Notes: generated by a model not told the origin, from the letters alone. A stretch of DNA of 64,000 bases from Bremerella sp. JC817 (GCF_040718835.1 NZ_JBFEFG010000267.1:541501-605500), one strand, 5' to 3'. Positions 1 to 9,405 are shown, counted from the first letter of the stretch. Made by a program: numbers and translations.

Positions 1-1
1 C

Positions 2-400
2 ACGGCTCATCTCGACTACAACAGTGTTCGTGTGGAAGCGGTTCTGTACGATCCTTATCCCCAATTGCCCGAGGTGGCTCGACTGGGCTGGCTTTTCTCG
101 CAGTTGAATCTCGACCTGCCGAAATACAGCGAAAACATCGCCCGAGATCGCTTGCCGATGGTGGCTCGGCTCGCCACTTTGCCAGGTATTCTTTATGCAG
201 CGGAAGAAGTCGAACTGGTCCGCCCCGGAACCGTTTCATTGGCCGAAGCTCTGAAGCTTTGGCAAGTGACGCGCGAAGGACACGAAGCCCTGGCAGAAGT
301 TGTTCAACAGTGGTGGCAAGTTCAAGAGACGCGTCAGGCTGCCTGGCCGGTTGCCCTGACGGCACTGGACCGAATGCTGGGCGAACGCAATTCGGGCTGA
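2..400 (+). CDS. C-terminal part of an unknown protein, cut by the window edge
   Basis: The frame is open from base 2 to the TGA ending at 400. A GTG at 32 could serve as a start, but the frame stays open upstream of it, so this is more likely the last ~132 codons of a gene that begins before the window. The visible part is soluble, helical and rich in Trp, Leu and Glu. It has no signal peptide, membrane segment or motif that I recognise. The following gene is nearly 480 bases away, so this is probably the end of its own transcription unit. Confidence 0.6.
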   Translation, partial: TAHLDYNSVRVEAVLYDPYPQLPEVARLGWLFSQLNLDLPKYSENIARDRLPMVARLATLPGILYAAEEVELVRPGTVSLAEALKLWQVTREGHEALAEVVQQWWQVQETRQAAWPVALTALDRMLGERNSG

Positions 401-877
401 TCAGCTTATCTTCGCGTTGAACGCACCGAGTCAGTGAGCGCTTTGAACGTCGATTCGTGGCGACACATCTCAGTGGGATCCGACTCTCTTCCACGCAGGC
501 CCGAATCATCTAACGGAACCATCTTCCACCTTAGCCGTTTTCGTCTCAGAGAAGCGAACCCCGCCTATCATCCACCGCCACTCCACCCGTTCTAGCGAAA
601 AGCAAGAAGGGCCAAAGCAGCAATCTTTGCTGGGCTAATGCCCATCCACGGCAGCTATCGGCTTACCAACCACACCCCCAACAAGCAGACCAAGTCCCCC
701 ATAGAAGACGTGAATGCAGGGTTAGGCTCCATAAAACACTCACCATAGGGGGCCACCACCAGTGATTCACCGTTCATTAACATAGCCACATGTGAAATAG
801 CTCATGGCCTGTCCAGATTTCTACGACTACCATTGAGTTACCGAAATAATTCTTAGTCTTTTTTAGGACGCGCGATC
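401..877. other. Intergenic region before DUF1559 pair 1
   Basis: No ORF here looks real. The last ~20 bases hold the ribosome-binding site AGGA (865-868), nine bases before the ATG at 878. I see no tRNA, no convincing sigma-54 or sigma-70 promoter pair and no strong hairpin. Confidence 0.5.
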
Positions 878-1822
878 ATGCGTACTCATTCTCGTCTCGG
901 TTTCACCCTGGTTGAACTGCTGGTGGTGATTGCAATTATCGGTGTATTGATCGCCCTTCTGCTTCCAGCGGTGCAGCAAGCTCGTGAAGCGGCACGTCGC
1001 ATGTCGTGCAGTAACAACCTGAAGCAAATCGGGATCGCGATGCACACCTATCACGATACTCACCTGAAATTCCCTCCTGGCTACTTCCAGACACTGGGAT
1101 ACGATGTCCGGCCTTATAACACGTCGGGGCACCAGTTCCGTTACTGCTATGCCCGCAGCATCCTGCCTTACATGGAACAACAGGCCCTGTGGGAACAGCT
1201 GGACGCCGGTCAGAAGATCAATAAAGGTTCGTGGGAAATCGACGCGGCTCGCACAGTGGTCCAGGGCTATATGTGCCCTTCAGATGGCGCCGGCCCGAAG
1301 GTTTCCAAAGAAGGCTTCGGCGGTAACTACCTCGGCGTGCATGGCAACTCGCGCTACTACGATTCAGGCGGTAACGCCGACGAACGGATGAACGGCATGT
1401 TCTTCGCTTTGTCGAAGGTTCGGATGGGTGACGTGACCGACGGCACCAGCCACACGCTGCTGGTCAGCGAAATCAACCTGATCCCGGAAGGTGGCGTCGA
1501 TGCCTCGGTCACCGATCGTCGCGGGATGTACAACATGTGCTACACCGGCAATGCCACGATCTCGGCTAACGTCACTCCGAATTCGCCAACCCCAGACGTC
1601 CAAGAAGCTGGCCGGTTTGTGAACAACGATCAGTACGCCCCGGCTGTCAGCGCCGGTGGTGGCGGTGTCTATGCGACTTATGCCCGTAGCCACCACCCAG
1701 GCGGTGTTCAGGCTTTGAAGGTCGACGGTTCGGTGAGCTTCGTTGCGGAAACGATCGACAGCGTCATCTGGCGAGCGGCAGCGACTCGTGACGGTGGCGA
1801 AGTCACGGCTGGCCTGCAATAA
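878..1822 (+). CDS. DUF1559 (SBP_bac_10-type) pseudopilin-like secreted protein
   Basis: 314 residues. The N-terminus has a type IV prepilin methylation motif ([19 protein letters not shown], starting near residue 8) that forms one hydrophobic helix. This is followed by the QQAREAARR and NNLKQIG blocks typical of planctomycete DUF1559 proteins. Near the C-terminus is the H-P-G-G-x5-DG motif (HHPGGVQALKVDGSV) that defines the family. By family knowledge these are processed by a prepilin peptidase and exported by a type II-like system; their function is unknown. AGGA lies nine bases before the ATG. A small lipoprotein gene follows after 52 bases, as with the other four DUF1559 genes in this window. 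Confidence 0.93.
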   Translation: MRTHSRLGFTLVELLVVIAIIGVLIALLLPAVQQAREAARRMSCSNNLKQIGIAMHTYHDTHLKFPPGYFQTLGYDVRPYNTSGHQFRYCYARSILPYMEQQALWEQLDAGQKINKGSWEIDAARTVVQGYMCPSDGAGPKVSKEGFGGNYLGVHGNSRYYDSGGNADERMNGMFFALSKVRMGDVTDGTSHTLLVSEINLIPEGGVDASVTDRRGMYNMCYTGNATISANVTPNSPTPDVQEAGRFVNNDQYAPAVSAGGGGVYATYARSHHPGGVQALKVDGSVSFVAETIDSVIWRAAATRDGGEVTAGLQ

Positions 1823-1874
1823 GTAGTTCTGCCCTCGGCACTTATTCCATTCATTTCTCGCGCGGTTGGTAGTT

Positions 1875-2285
1875 ATGAAATCAAATTTTCTCGCGGCGAC
1901 AGGCATTCTGCTCGCCGCTTGTCTGCTGGTTGGATGCGGTACTGCCGGAGATGGTCTGACCCGTTTTCCGGTGGCTGGAACGGTCACGTTTAAAGGTAAG
2001 CCGATCGAAGAAGGCAAGCTGATTCTGCTGCCAGCGACCAGCGAAGTCGGCTCTGGCCCAACCCAGGTCATTCCGATCGTCGATGGCCAGTTCGATGGCG
2101 AATCGACGCCTGGCATGAAGCGGGTCGAGTTCTACGCCAGTTGGCCCAACGGCAAGATGATTACGCTGGAAGATGGCCGTCAGGTCCCCGATTCGGCGAC
2201 GCTTCCTCCGGAATGCAATGTGCACAGCAAGCACGAACTCGAGGTCAAACCGGAAGCCAACACCGGCCTCAGCTGGGAACTGTAA
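1875..2285 (+). CDS. Small lipoprotein, transthyretin/carboxypeptidase-regulatory-like fold
   Basis: 136 residues. The ATG at 1875 was chosen over the upstream in-frame TTG at 1866 because it gives a standard lipoprotein signal: Met-Lys, a hydrophobic stretch and a lipobox LLVGC with Cys at residue 21. After the signal comes FPVAGTVTFKGKPIEEGKL, the start of the beta-sandwich domain common to planctomycete lipoproteins paired with DUF1559. It is probably anchored to a membrane facing the periplasm. It forms an apparent two-gene operon with the upstream DUF1559 gene. The function is unknown. Confidence 0.85.
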   Translation: MKSNFLAATGILLAACLLVGCGTAGDGLTRFPVAGTVTFKGKPIEEGKLILLPATSEVGSGPTQVIPIVDGQFDGESTPGMKRVEFYASWPNGKMITLEDGRQVPDSATLPPECNVHSKHELEVKPEANTGLSWEL

Positions 2286-2292
2286 CCTCCAG

Positions 2293-2889
2293 CTAGTACT
2301 CTGGAATCGCACGCATCAGGGGCTCTGGCAGTATCTTTCCGAGCTCCTTCGTGATCCCATCTTCCAGGAACAACAGGATTGCGGACTGCCCGTTATCCAA
2401 GGCATAGAAATGCTGGTTGGGCTTCTCCAGGTCACCCATCACGTAGTTGACCACCATCGGATCGGCCCAGTCGTCGTTCACCTCGACATCCCAAGTCAAG
2501 GGCTGACCATCCAGGCAATACTTCAGCCAGGCCTGACCTTCTTCCAGATCGACAAAGTCTTCGATCTCGGTGATACGCTCGCCCTGTCCAGCCAGTGATG
2601 CAAGATTCTGGACGATCGGCACGTAGCTGCCGGTACCGGTGATGCATTCGGTATCGAAGTTCCAAACGTCCTGGCTGATCCGGCGACCGAACGGCCTTTC
2701 CTCGACTTCGATCCCCAGCACAAACAGCAGCAGCGAATAAGGTTCGGCCTCGAAGCTGGCCTGATCGAACGAGATCAACAAGTCGTCGACCTTGATCCCC
2801 TCGGCCAGGCCAATGCCCAGTTTTTGCAGCGTTTCTAGCTGCTGCTCCAGCGTAGGAGCCTGCTTCTGGTGACGGAAGAAGCTAAACAT
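2293..2889 (-). CDS. Hypothetical acidic protein
   Basis: 198 residues. I place the start at the ATG at 2889 because a GAGGG sequence sits a few bases upstream; the longer frame back to 3048 has a less protein-like N-terminus and runs into the promoter area of the divergent araC-type gene. The protein is acidic and soluble, with no signal peptide or membrane span. I do not recognise a domain. It converges with lipoprotein 1875-2285, with only seven bases between the two stops. Confidence 0.75.
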   Translation of the reverse strand: MFSFFRHQKQAPTLEQQLETLQKLGIGLAEGIKVDDLLISFDQASFEAEPYSLLLFVLGIEVEERPFGRRISQDVWNFDTECITGTGSYVPIVQNLASLAGQGERITEIEDFVDLEEGQAWLKYCLDGQPLTWDVEVNDDWADPMVVNYVMGDLEKPNQHFYALDNGQSAILLFLEDGITKELGKILPEPLMRAIPEY

Positions 2890-3079
2890 AAACCCTCGCG
2901 GATAGGCTTGATGTGGTATTCGACAGGCATCGACGCCACTCATCTTTGGCCGATCAACCCCGCCATGGGAAGCCCTGCGGATGAAATCTTCGGCGATTTT
3001 ATCCCCTGCTGAAAGCGAGCCGGTAGCTATAATAACACCTTTGTTCAAGAAATCGATTTACCTCGAATATCTTGTTCGT

Positions 3080-4027
3080 ATGAGTGCACTGAACCAAATC
3101 CTGTCGAAACGTCCCAAGCTATCGATGAGCGTCGATAGCTGGGAGATGTATCGCACCACGCCCAATTGGATGCGTGAGAGGATGTTGGCGGTCAATCATT
3201 TTCAGGACGACGTGGTTGGATTCGAGATCGCGGAAGTCCTGCTCTCCGAGGCGATCGACGATGGCGACGCGGCCGACCAGCACTTGCTCTCGTTGCTGGT
3301 AAACAGTGCCGCGACAAGCCCGCTGGAACTCGACATGGGGTTCGGTCGATATCTACGCCCCAACGAGCCCGGCAACATGATTTTGACCTCGGCGGGTGTC
3401 TCGACCGAGATCAAAGGCAAAGGGCCTTTCCACAGCATCACCTTCTACATCGACAAAGATGCCCTCAACGCACGGGCCAGTCGCTTACTGGGGAAAGAGT
3501 TCAAGTCGCTGGACGTACTGCACAGCAACTTCTTCCGCGACGATGCCCTGGAAGTGCTGATGAAGCGTTTGCTCCATCAATATCAGGCCTCTCCGGCGGC
3601 TGGTCAGCGAATGACGGCTGGCGATGTGGTCGACGACATCGTCCGGCGTCTGTTGGTCATCTCGAAACACAAGCTGCCGAACGTTCGCAAACGAGATCGC
3701 CTGCGGCCTGATTCGATTCAGCGTGCCCTCGATTTCATGCACGCTCACTTCGCCGACGACCTTTCCCGCGATCTGATCGCCGGAGTCGCCGGCGTCGATC
3801 CGTGTCACTTCACAAGGCTGTTCCGCCAAACCATGGGGGAAACGCCCAAACGCTATCTGTTGAAGATCCGCATCGACCACGCCAAGCAACTGCTGCGATA
3901 TGGAAGCATGGACCTGAGCATGGCCGAGATCGCTCAGCAGTGCGGTTTCTATAGCCCGTCCCATCTTGGGCGAGAATTCCGCCGCCAGGTCGGCACCACG
4001 CCCAATCTCTACCGAACCTACACCTAA
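3080..4027 (+). CDS. AraC-family transcriptional regulator
   Basis: 315 residues from the ATG at 3080; an in-frame start at 2981 exists but adds an unlikely leader. The last ~105 residues form the two helix-turn-helix motifs of AraC/XylS proteins: first helix pair around DLSRDLIAGVAGVDPCHFTR, second around MAEIAQQCGFYSPSHLGREF, ending with the usual GTTPNLYR. The first ~200 residues are a probable ligand-binding domain I cannot assign. It is divergent from the gene at 2293-2889 with about 190 bases between starts, so it may regulate that gene or itself. Confidence 0.9.
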   Translation: MSALNQILSKRPKLSMSVDSWEMYRTTPNWMRERMLAVNHFQDDVVGFEIAEVLLSEAIDDGDAADQHLLSLLVNSAATSPLELDMGFGRYLRPNEPGNMILTSAGVSTEIKGKGPFHSITFYIDKDALNARASRLLGKEFKSLDVLHSNFFRDDALEVLMKRLLHQYQASPAAGQRMTAGDVVDDIVRRLLVISKHKLPNVRKRDRLRPDSIQRALDFMHAHFADDLSRDLIAGVAGVDPCHFTRLFRQTMGETPKRYLLKIRIDHAKQLLRYGSMDLSMAEIAQQCGFYSPSHLGREFRRQVGTTPNLYRTYT

Positions 4028-4283
4028 CCCCTCCCGCTGGCTCGGTTCACCGGCAAGTTGCATCGAAACTATTCGGACGCCTGCCTACGGTTTGGGCAAA
4101 AGGCCTGCAATATCTCTTCGGCGGCCGCCAACCAATTTCAACCGGCGCATCTTTTGTGATATCGATTTCGCGGTTCGGTTCTCCGCAGTAGTGCTCCGGC
4201 GGCCACCACGCTCTTCGCAAGCAATTCCGATTCAAGCACTTACGACAACACCCAATTGGGGCCACGCCGCCTGCCAGCAGCTT
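4028..4283. other. Intergenic region, nothing recognised
   Basis: No supported gene between the AraC regulator and the sigma-54-like promoter in front of DUF1559 pair 2. Confidence 0.4.
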
Positions 4284-4302
4284 CCCGGCACTGACTTTGC
4301 TT
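4284..4302 (+). promoter_or_regulatory. Candidate sigma-54 (RpoN) promoter for DUF1559 pair 2
   Basis: The sequence CGGCACTGACTTTGCTT has GG at 4287-4288 and GC at 4299-4300 with exactly ten bases between, as in the TGGCAC-N5-TTGCW consensus. Transcription would start near 4312, leaving a ~48-base leader before the ATG at 4360. It rests on a motif match only, and no enhancer site was identified. Confidence 0.5.
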
Positions 4303-4359
4303 GCTGATAACTACAATTCTTTCATACATCACTTCCCATTTTTTACTTTTGGAGCATCC

Positions 4360-5274
4360 ATGAAAAAGCGTGGTTTTACCCTGGTAGAGCTCCTGGTCGT
4401 GATCGCGATCATCGGAGTCCTCATCGCCCTTCTATTGCCTGCCGTGCAACAGGCCCGCGAAGCTGCTCGCCGCATGCAATGCACCAACAACATGAAGCAG
4501 ATCGGGCTCGCTCTTCACAACTATCACGACACCCAGGGCGCGCTGCCACGTCAGTTGCCGAACCTGGTTACGCCTTATACGCCTGTCAACATTGCCCTGG
4601 CTCCTTACATGGAACAAGGCAACATCGAAGCCGAATACGTCCATACCGACTGGTTCTTTAACTCACCAAACGACTATCTGAAAGATAAGCGTCCCGACGC
4701 TTTCCGCTGTCCGACAACGCCTGACGGGGACGCCCCGCTTGCCCTGACCGGTTGGCAGACATCCGACTACAACTACATGACGCACTACGTCATCTATGCG
4801 TCGGCGACCTCTGCTTCGAGTCTGACCGGCAATGGACCTTTCCGTACCTGGATGCCATTCCGCAAGATCACCGATGGCCTGTCGAACTCGCTCTTCGTCT
4901 ACGAAGCCGCCGGTAAGAACCATATCTACATTCACGAGAAGCGAATGCCTGACTCGTACGAGACAACCCTCAACTGGGGCAAGTCGCTCGATGCGAACTT
5001 CTCGGTTGGCTGGCTCGGACTTTCGCAGGGCTACACCTTGATGCCGACGACCTGGATTTTGAACTCGACCGAAACCGCTTTGCAAAGCTATGTGAACACC
5101 GGCAACTGCATTAACAACTCGAACTTGCTGGGGCGTGCCTACAGTTTCCACCCAGGCGGCATGAATGGACTGCTCGGCGATGGCTCGGTGCGGTTCATTC
5201 CCGAATACATCGACTTCGATACTTCGGTTCGTCTGTCTGATCCAGCCGACGGCAAGGTCTTAGGAGAGTTCTAA
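4360..5274 (+). CDS. DUF1559 pseudopilin-like secreted protein
   Basis: 304 residues from the ATG at 4360. GGAG at 4351-4354 is well placed, and the next residues [13 protein letters not shown] are a short basic stretch followed by the prepilin motif, so the longer frame from 4297 is rejected. It contains [26 protein letters not shown] and, near the C-terminus, [17 protein letters not shown], the family H-P-G-G-x5-DG motif. It heads a unit with the lipoprotein at 5275, whose ATG follows its stop directly. It is preceded by a candidate sigma-54 promoter. Confidence 0.93.
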   Translation: MKKRGFTLVELLVVIAIIGVLIALLLPAVQQAREAARRMQCTNNMKQIGLALHNYHDTQGALPRQLPNLVTPYTPVNIALAPYMEQGNIEAEYVHTDWFFNSPNDYLKDKRPDAFRCPTTPDGDAPLALTGWQTSDYNYMTHYVIYASATSASSLTGNGPFRTWMPFRKITDGLSNSLFVYEAAGKNHIYIHEKRMPDSYETTLNWGKSLDANFSVGWLGLSQGYTLMPTTWILNSTETALQSYVNTGNCINNSNLLGRAYSFHPGGMNGLLGDGSVRFIPEYIDFDTSVRLSDPADGKVLGEF

Positions 5275-5766
5275 ATGCCCCAGGTATTGACCAAACGCTC
5301 AAACGCGGTCACCGCAGGTTTGCTCTTGTTGGCGCTCGGCAGTTCAGGTTGTTACTCGTCGAACAACTGGCAGGAGCGAACCTATCCCGTCACCGGCACC
5401 GTCACAATCAACGGCGAGAAAGCGGAGAACGCGTTTGTGGTTCTCTATTCGAGCGAAGGCAAAGTCGACGTTCGCGGATCGCAGCCATGGGCGATTGTTG
5501 AAGCGGACGGCACCTTCCGTATGACGACTTATGAGCGAGGCGACGGGGCCCCGGTCGGTACGTATGACCTTACGCTTTACTGGCCTAAGAGCCCGATGGG
5601 CGATCGGACCGACCGCTTGAAGGGAGCTTACTCGTCGCCGGACAAAGCCGTGATGAGTGTCACCGTCGTGCGGGGCACAAACGAACTGCCGCCGATCGAA
5701 CTGGAGAACATTCCCGTGCTGCCGCCTGCTGTAGGACCGTCCGGCAATCCGCTTGATGTGAACTGA
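5275..5766 (+). CDS. Small lipoprotein, transthyretin-like, partner of DUF1559
   Basis: 163 residues. The ATG directly abuts the TAA of the DUF1559 gene, and an AGGAGAG ribosome site lies inside the end of that gene, so the two are translationally linked. The N-terminus is a lipoprotein signal with SSGC (Cys near residue 26), followed by YPVTGTVTINGEKAENAFV, the usual start of the beta-sandwich domain. It is probably lipid-anchored and periplasmic; function unknown. Confidence 0.85.
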   Translation: MPQVLTKRSNAVTAGLLLLALGSSGCYSSNNWQERTYPVTGTVTINGEKAENAFVVLYSSEGKVDVRGSQPWAIVEADGTFRMTTYERGDGAPVGTYDLTLYWPKSPMGDRTDRLKGAYSSPDKAVMSVTVVRGTNELPPIELENIPVLPPAVGPSGNPLDVN

Positions 5767-5866
5767 CAAGTCGCTTCCGCCTAGCAAACTACCAACAGAC
5801 TTCGCAATGTCGAAGCGTTCGCTGCGCGGACCTTCCACCCCCTTAGACGTATCCCAAAAGAAAACC

Positions 5867-7009
5867 ATGAATCAGAAACTGACTGCCTGGCTGCTTTGCC
5901 TGGCTTCGCTTCTCACGGTGAGCACGGCCCATTCCGCGGAAGACTCGGGCGAAGATCCAGCCCCGGAAAAGCCGATCTCCAGCCAAACGCTCGATCGTGA
6001 ACTCGGATCGATCCGGGGGCAAATGTTCAACGTGGAAGGCGAGACCCTGGAAGATCGCCAGAACGCTTTTCGTGAAAAGCTCGTCGAGGCATTCGTAACC
6101 GTCGACAGCTACCTCGCCGAAGATCAGCCAGAGGCAAACCAGATTCGGCTCTACAAGTTCAAGACCGAGCTGTTTCGCTACGGAATCAAGCTGAGCGTTC
6201 CCCAATCGCAAGAGAAGCTGGAAACGCTGCTCGCGGAACTGAAGGACTCGGAATTGGCCTCCCTGCGAGAAGTAGCCCGCCGAGAAGGCCTGATGTACGA
6301 ACTCGACTCGTTTAGCACTTCCCCACCGGAACGTCAGCAACGACTGCTTAGCGATTCGGTCGAATACGTCACGTCGCTCGAGCCCAACTCGGAAACCAAT
6401 CTGACCATGATGACGATCAGTCGACAGATCAGCACCAGCAAGGTTCCACACGAGACCGCGCTGGCACACCAACAGTTTGCCGATCATCTGGCCAAGTCGG
6501 ACGACAAGAAATTGAAGGCGGCCGCCGAGAAACTGCGTGCGACCGGGCTTCGCTTGGACCTGCCAGGCAAGCCGCTCGAACTGACGGGCACCACCATCGC
6601 GGGTGAGTCCTTCGATCTGAAAGATCTGCAAGGCAAGGTTGTCCTGGTCGACTTCTGGGCAACCTGGTGTGGTCCTTGTATCGCCGAGTTCCCGAAGATG
6701 AAGGAGCTTCACGCCAAGCATCACGACGCCGGCTTCGAGATCGTCGGCATCAGCCTCGACGACAATCACGAACACCTGGTGAAGTACATGGAGATCAATC
6801 CGGTTCCGTGGACCATCCTGCACGAAGCCCTGAAGGAAGGTGATCGCGGCTGGGATCATCCTGCGGCGAAGAAGTACGGCATCAGTGCTATTCCCTGCAT
6901 GCTACTGATCGGCCGCGATGGCAATGTGATCACGACCCATGCCCGCGGGGAAGAACTTGAGCAGCTAATGGAAACGTTGTTCCCCGAAGAAGCACCTTCG
7001 CAGTCGTAG
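5867..7009 (+). CDS. Secreted TlpA-like thioredoxin-fold protein
   Basis: 380 residues from the ATG at 5867, which opens a clear signal peptide (NQKLTAWLLCLASLLTVSTA, cleavage near AHSA). Residues ~30-230 are a helical domain without a clear match. Residues ~235-375 are a thioredoxin/AhpC-TSA domain with FWATWCGPCIAEFPKMKE, so both redox cysteines of the CGPC motif are present, and the cis-Pro region AIPCMLLIG. It probably acts as a periplasmic thiol-disulfide reductase. It lies 100 bases after the lipoprotein 5275-5766 and may belong to the same unit. Planctomycetes carry many such fusions; the substrate is unknown. Confidence 0.88.
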   Translation: MNQKLTAWLLCLASLLTVSTAHSAEDSGEDPAPEKPISSQTLDRELGSIRGQMFNVEGETLEDRQNAFREKLVEAFVTVDSYLAEDQPEANQIRLYKFKTELFRYGIKLSVPQSQEKLETLLAELKDSELASLREVARREGLMYELDSFSTSPPERQQRLLSDSVEYVTSLEPNSETNLTMMTISRQISTSKVPHETALAHQQFADHLAKSDDKKLKAAAEKLRATGLRLDLPGKPLELTGTTIAGESFDLKDLQGKVVLVDFWATWCGPCIAEFPKMKELHAKHHDAGFEIVGISLDDNHEHLVKYMEINPVPWTILHEALKEGDRGWDHPAAKKYGISAIPCMLLIGRDGNVITTHARGEELEQLMETLFPEEAPSQS

Positions 7010-7040
7010 CTTTCGGCGACCATTCCGAAGTCCCCTATTC

Positions 7041-7092
7041 TGAGCCCGACCGGAAGATCAGGAACTGCCTCCCTGACTTTCTGCCGGGCTCA
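7041..7092 (+). terminator. Long hairpin after the TlpA-like gene
   Basis: TGAGCCCG (7041-7048) pairs with CGGGCTCA (7085-7092), and a nested TCAGG/CCTGA stem lies inside. It sits between two convergent genes. There is no clear U-run, so termination is inferred from position. Confidence 0.4.
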
Positions 7093-7122
7093 GTGTTTGC
7101 GCTGTCTTCTTTGGCTACACAA

Positions 7123-7548
7123 CTAAGGTTGCACGAACGCCGGAGCATTCGACAAGTTCTCACGCACCAGGCTGGCATCCGCTTCATCTAACCAAGGAAG
7201 CATCTCATTCGCCCTGGCGACAATTGCCCGCAGTATCTCGCTCGCGTCGCGATGCTTTTTCCAGTAGTTCTCTGGAACCTTTAGTACCACGCCCAACAAG
7301 TCTCCAGGATAAAGTTCGGCCTCGAGTAGCGGATCGACTTGCAGTCTATCTAACGCGAGCGGCACCAGGAACGGCAAGCTGATTTGTTGGCCGAGCATCA
7401 CTCGCAAGTCTTCATCCGTGAAGTCCGACAGCGGGACGCGTCGCAGTCGGTGGCACGTTCGCATGATGTAGGTGTCTCCACTAGTCTCTCCCCAGTCGTT
7501 TCGTTCGAGGTCTTGCAGGCTCTTTTGGCGGTCGAAGTTCATCGTCAT
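7123..7548 (-). CDS. CdiI-type contact-dependent growth inhibition immunity protein (orphan)
   Basis: 141 residues. The order of motifs matches the CDI_I_1 immunity family as I know it: an N-terminal KSLQDLERNDWGE, then RTCHRLRRVPLSDFTDEDLR, MLGQQISLPFLVPLALDRL and LYPGDLLGVVLKVP. These proteins bind and neutralise toxin domains delivered by neighbouring cells. No CdiA, Rhs or other toxin gene is nearby, so this is an orphan immunity gene. Two starts six bases apart (7548 and 7542) are possible; neither has a clear ribosome site. It lies 2.3 kb from the immunity-gene array. Confidence 0.75.
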   Translation of the reverse strand: MTMNFDRQKSLQDLERNDWGETSGDTYIMRTCHRLRRVPLSDFTDEDLRVMLGQQISLPFLVPLALDRLQVDPLLEAELYPGDLLGVVLKVPENYWKKHRDASEILRAIVARANEMLPWLDEADASLVRENLSNAPAFVQP

Positions 7549-7636
7549 TTGTCGATCGCTTTTACGGATTCCGGTGTGGGAAGCGAATTTCCCCGTGTCG
7601 CTCCTCTTTCATGATATGCGATAGACATCGCGCACG

Positions 7637-7661
7637 AAAAAACGCTCGCCAGATGGCAAGC
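7637..7661 (-). terminator. Rho-independent terminator of DUF1559 pair 3
   Basis: Read on the minus strand, a seven-base stem GCTTGCC/GGCGAGC with one G-U pair and a four-base loop is followed by six T. It lies 40 bases after the lipoprotein stop at 7700. Confidence 0.75.
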
Positions 7662-7699
7662 CTTTCGATGTTTTCAATTATCTTCGTCGACCGATGGTG

Positions 7700-8170
7700 T
7701 TACGCCTTCGAGGTCAAGTCGAAGTCGAAGGTGTTCTCGCCGGGTTGAACGTCGGCTTCGAGTTCGCTCTTGATGTTGTAGCGAGCAGGAATTCTCGGTT
7801 TGTTTGACTTGAACTTTTTAGGTCGGGTCGGTGCACGGCCATCAGGATCCGCTTCGGCTTCGCTCGGTTCTTCATCGGCGTCTTCTTCGCTCGGGGCGAT
7901 TTCAACACGATTGTGGCCAATCTTGGTTCCACGAGTACTGCGGATATAAGTCAACTCGTATTTTCCATCCGCGTCGGTTCGACCACGGGCAGGTCGACCA
8001 TCATCTGGCTGGAAAACAACGACAATGCCACTTAGCGGGGCACCATCGAACGTGACAGTTCCGGTTACCTGACCGAGCTCCGGTTGATCGCTAGGACCAC
8101 CACAACCAGGCAGAGTCAGAAGCATCACTGACAAGGCTACCACCAGGTAAGCAGCTTGAATAGCTTTCAC
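7700..8170 (-). CDS. Small lipoprotein, transthyretin-like, partner of DUF1559
   Basis: 156 residues. I choose the GTG at 8170, which has GGAG eight bases upstream and opens a compact lipoprotein signal ending in TLPGC (Cys near residue 23); the longer TTG start at 8194 has no such site. It is followed by GQVTGTVTFDGAPLSGIVVVF, the typical beta-sandwich start, and by an acidic, Pro-rich stretch. It is the second gene of a minus-strand pair with the DUF1559 gene starting at 9247, and is followed by a terminator at 7637-7661. Confidence 0.85.
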   Translation of the reverse strand: MKAIQAAYLVVALSVMLLTLPGCGGPSDQPELGQVTGTVTFDGAPLSGIVVVFQPDDGRPARGRTDADGKYELTYIRSTRGTKIGHNRVEIAPSEEDADEEPSEAEADPDGRAPTRPKKFKSNKPRIPARYNIKSELEADVQPGENTFDFDLTSKA

Positions 8171-8272
8171 GGTACAACTCCGATTGGGGCTCAATTATCT
8201 TGGGTTCCGTAGCTTGGCAGCCGAGTCGCCCTACTGTTGGCGACACGGCTCGTTCGTTATCGGGACTTCGAT

Positions 8273-9247
8273 CTAGAAGTCGCCCAGGACTTCGCCTTCG
8301 GCACGAGTGCTCAGACCTTGGTAGGTCGACATGTTCATGTTTTCCGAAAGGAAGCGGACGCTGCCGTCACCCATCAGGAAGTGTGCTCCGCCTGGATGCC
8401 AGCTACCGGCAGCTTCTTCGGCACCACCATTAATTGGGTCGTTACCTTCCGCGGCGATCAGGTACTCGGTCATCTCGTAAGGAGGATTACCGTCGGCACC
8501 GTTCGAGAAGATCGCGCGTCGGTCACAGCCGCCACCAAAATGCCCCATCGCATCGCCACCGGTGTCTGGGACTTCGCTAACGAAGATCGTATTGGAAAGG
8601 CCGTCGCGCACGTCCGCGAAGCGGGTCTTGCTGTCGACGTAGAAAATGCCGTTGCCATTCGCGCAACCCCACGCATTGGTCCGCATGTCGGTCAGGTCGA
8701 GGACGCCAGTGCATTTGCAGTCGTCGTTGCCATTACCAATTCGGGTACCCATATTGCCGTTGTAGTTGGATGGCTGATAGCCATTCTTCTGCTTATTGTT
8801 GCTGACGTCTTCCTGCGAAGGACACCAGAACACGTTGACAATCGTTTCTTTGACAACCAGCGGCTTACCCGAACTTTGGCTGCCCTGTTCATTGCCGAAA
8901 CCGTCCGAACCTTGAATTGCTTCGTAAAGGTTCTTTTGTTCGAGATAAGGCAGAATGTTCGCGTGCCAGGTCCAACCATGACCGCTGTAGTTGGTACCGG
9001 ACGAGTTCGGCATCCCTTGGTTACCTGCCGACAAGCTCAGATACGTGTCGTGATAGTTGTGAAGCGCCAGGCCGATCTGTTTCAGATTGTTCTGGCAGTG
9101 CATTCGTCGAGCAGCTTCTCGTGCCTGTTGGACAGCCGGCAGAAGCAGCGAAATCAAAACGCCGATGATGGCGATCACCACCAAAAGCTCGACCAGGGTG
9201 AAGCCACTTCGGCCAAGATTAACAATAGATGACGTAGGACGGCTCAT
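8273..9247 (-). CDS. DUF1559 pseudopilin-like secreted protein
   Basis: 324 residues from the ATG at 9247 (MSRPTSS...). The prepilin motif [20 protein letters not shown] starts near residue 14, followed by [12 protein letters not shown] and [16 protein letters not shown], with [17 protein letters not shown] at the C-terminus. The middle contains several Cys. The upstream region 9337-9405 carries three short blocks shared, with identical spacing, with the DUF1559 gene at 20601. The gene borders the immunity array on its downstream-coordinate side. The role of the family is not known. Confidence 0.92.
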   Translation of the reverse strand: MSRPTSSIVNLGRSGFTLVELLVVIAIIGVLISLLLPAVQQAREAARRMHCQNNLKQIGLALHNYHDTYLSLSAGNQGMPNSSGTNYSGHGWTWHANILPYLEQKNLYEAIQGSDGFGNEQGSQSSGKPLVVKETIVNVFWCPSQEDVSNNKQKNGYQPSNYNGNMGTRIGNGNDDCKCTGVLDLTDMRTNAWGCANGNGIFYVDSKTRFADVRDGLSNTIFVSEVPDTGGDAMGHFGGGCDRRAIFSNGADGNPPYEMTEYLIAAEGNDPINGGAEEAAGSWHPGGAHFLMGDGSVRFLSENMNMSTYQGLSTRAEGEVLGDF

Positions 9248-9336
9248 CTCAAACAACTCTAAATCAATACAGGGAACATTGGTTGAAAACTTTGCGTTTT
9301 CAGGGTCGCGACTCAAAACCTTGCCGCGTTGACGGG

Positions 9337-9405
9337 GTTAATAGAACGGCCATGTTTCGGAGTGCCCAGGGTCATTTCCCGCAGCCTTTGGACAATTCAT
9401 CGAAA
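9337..9405 (-). promoter_or_regulatory. Conserved three-block upstream element, copy A
   Basis: On the minus strand, in order: TTTCGATGAATTGTC, 18 bases, ACCCTGGGCACT, 13 bases, GTTCTATTAAC. The same three blocks with the same spacers (third block GTTCTACTAAC) precede the DUF1559 gene at 20601, while the spacers themselves differ. The leaders of both genes also share TGTATTRATTTAGAGT just before the start. This looks like a promoter with operator, possibly of an extracytoplasmic-function sigma factor, but I cannot name the regulator. Confidence 0.55.
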
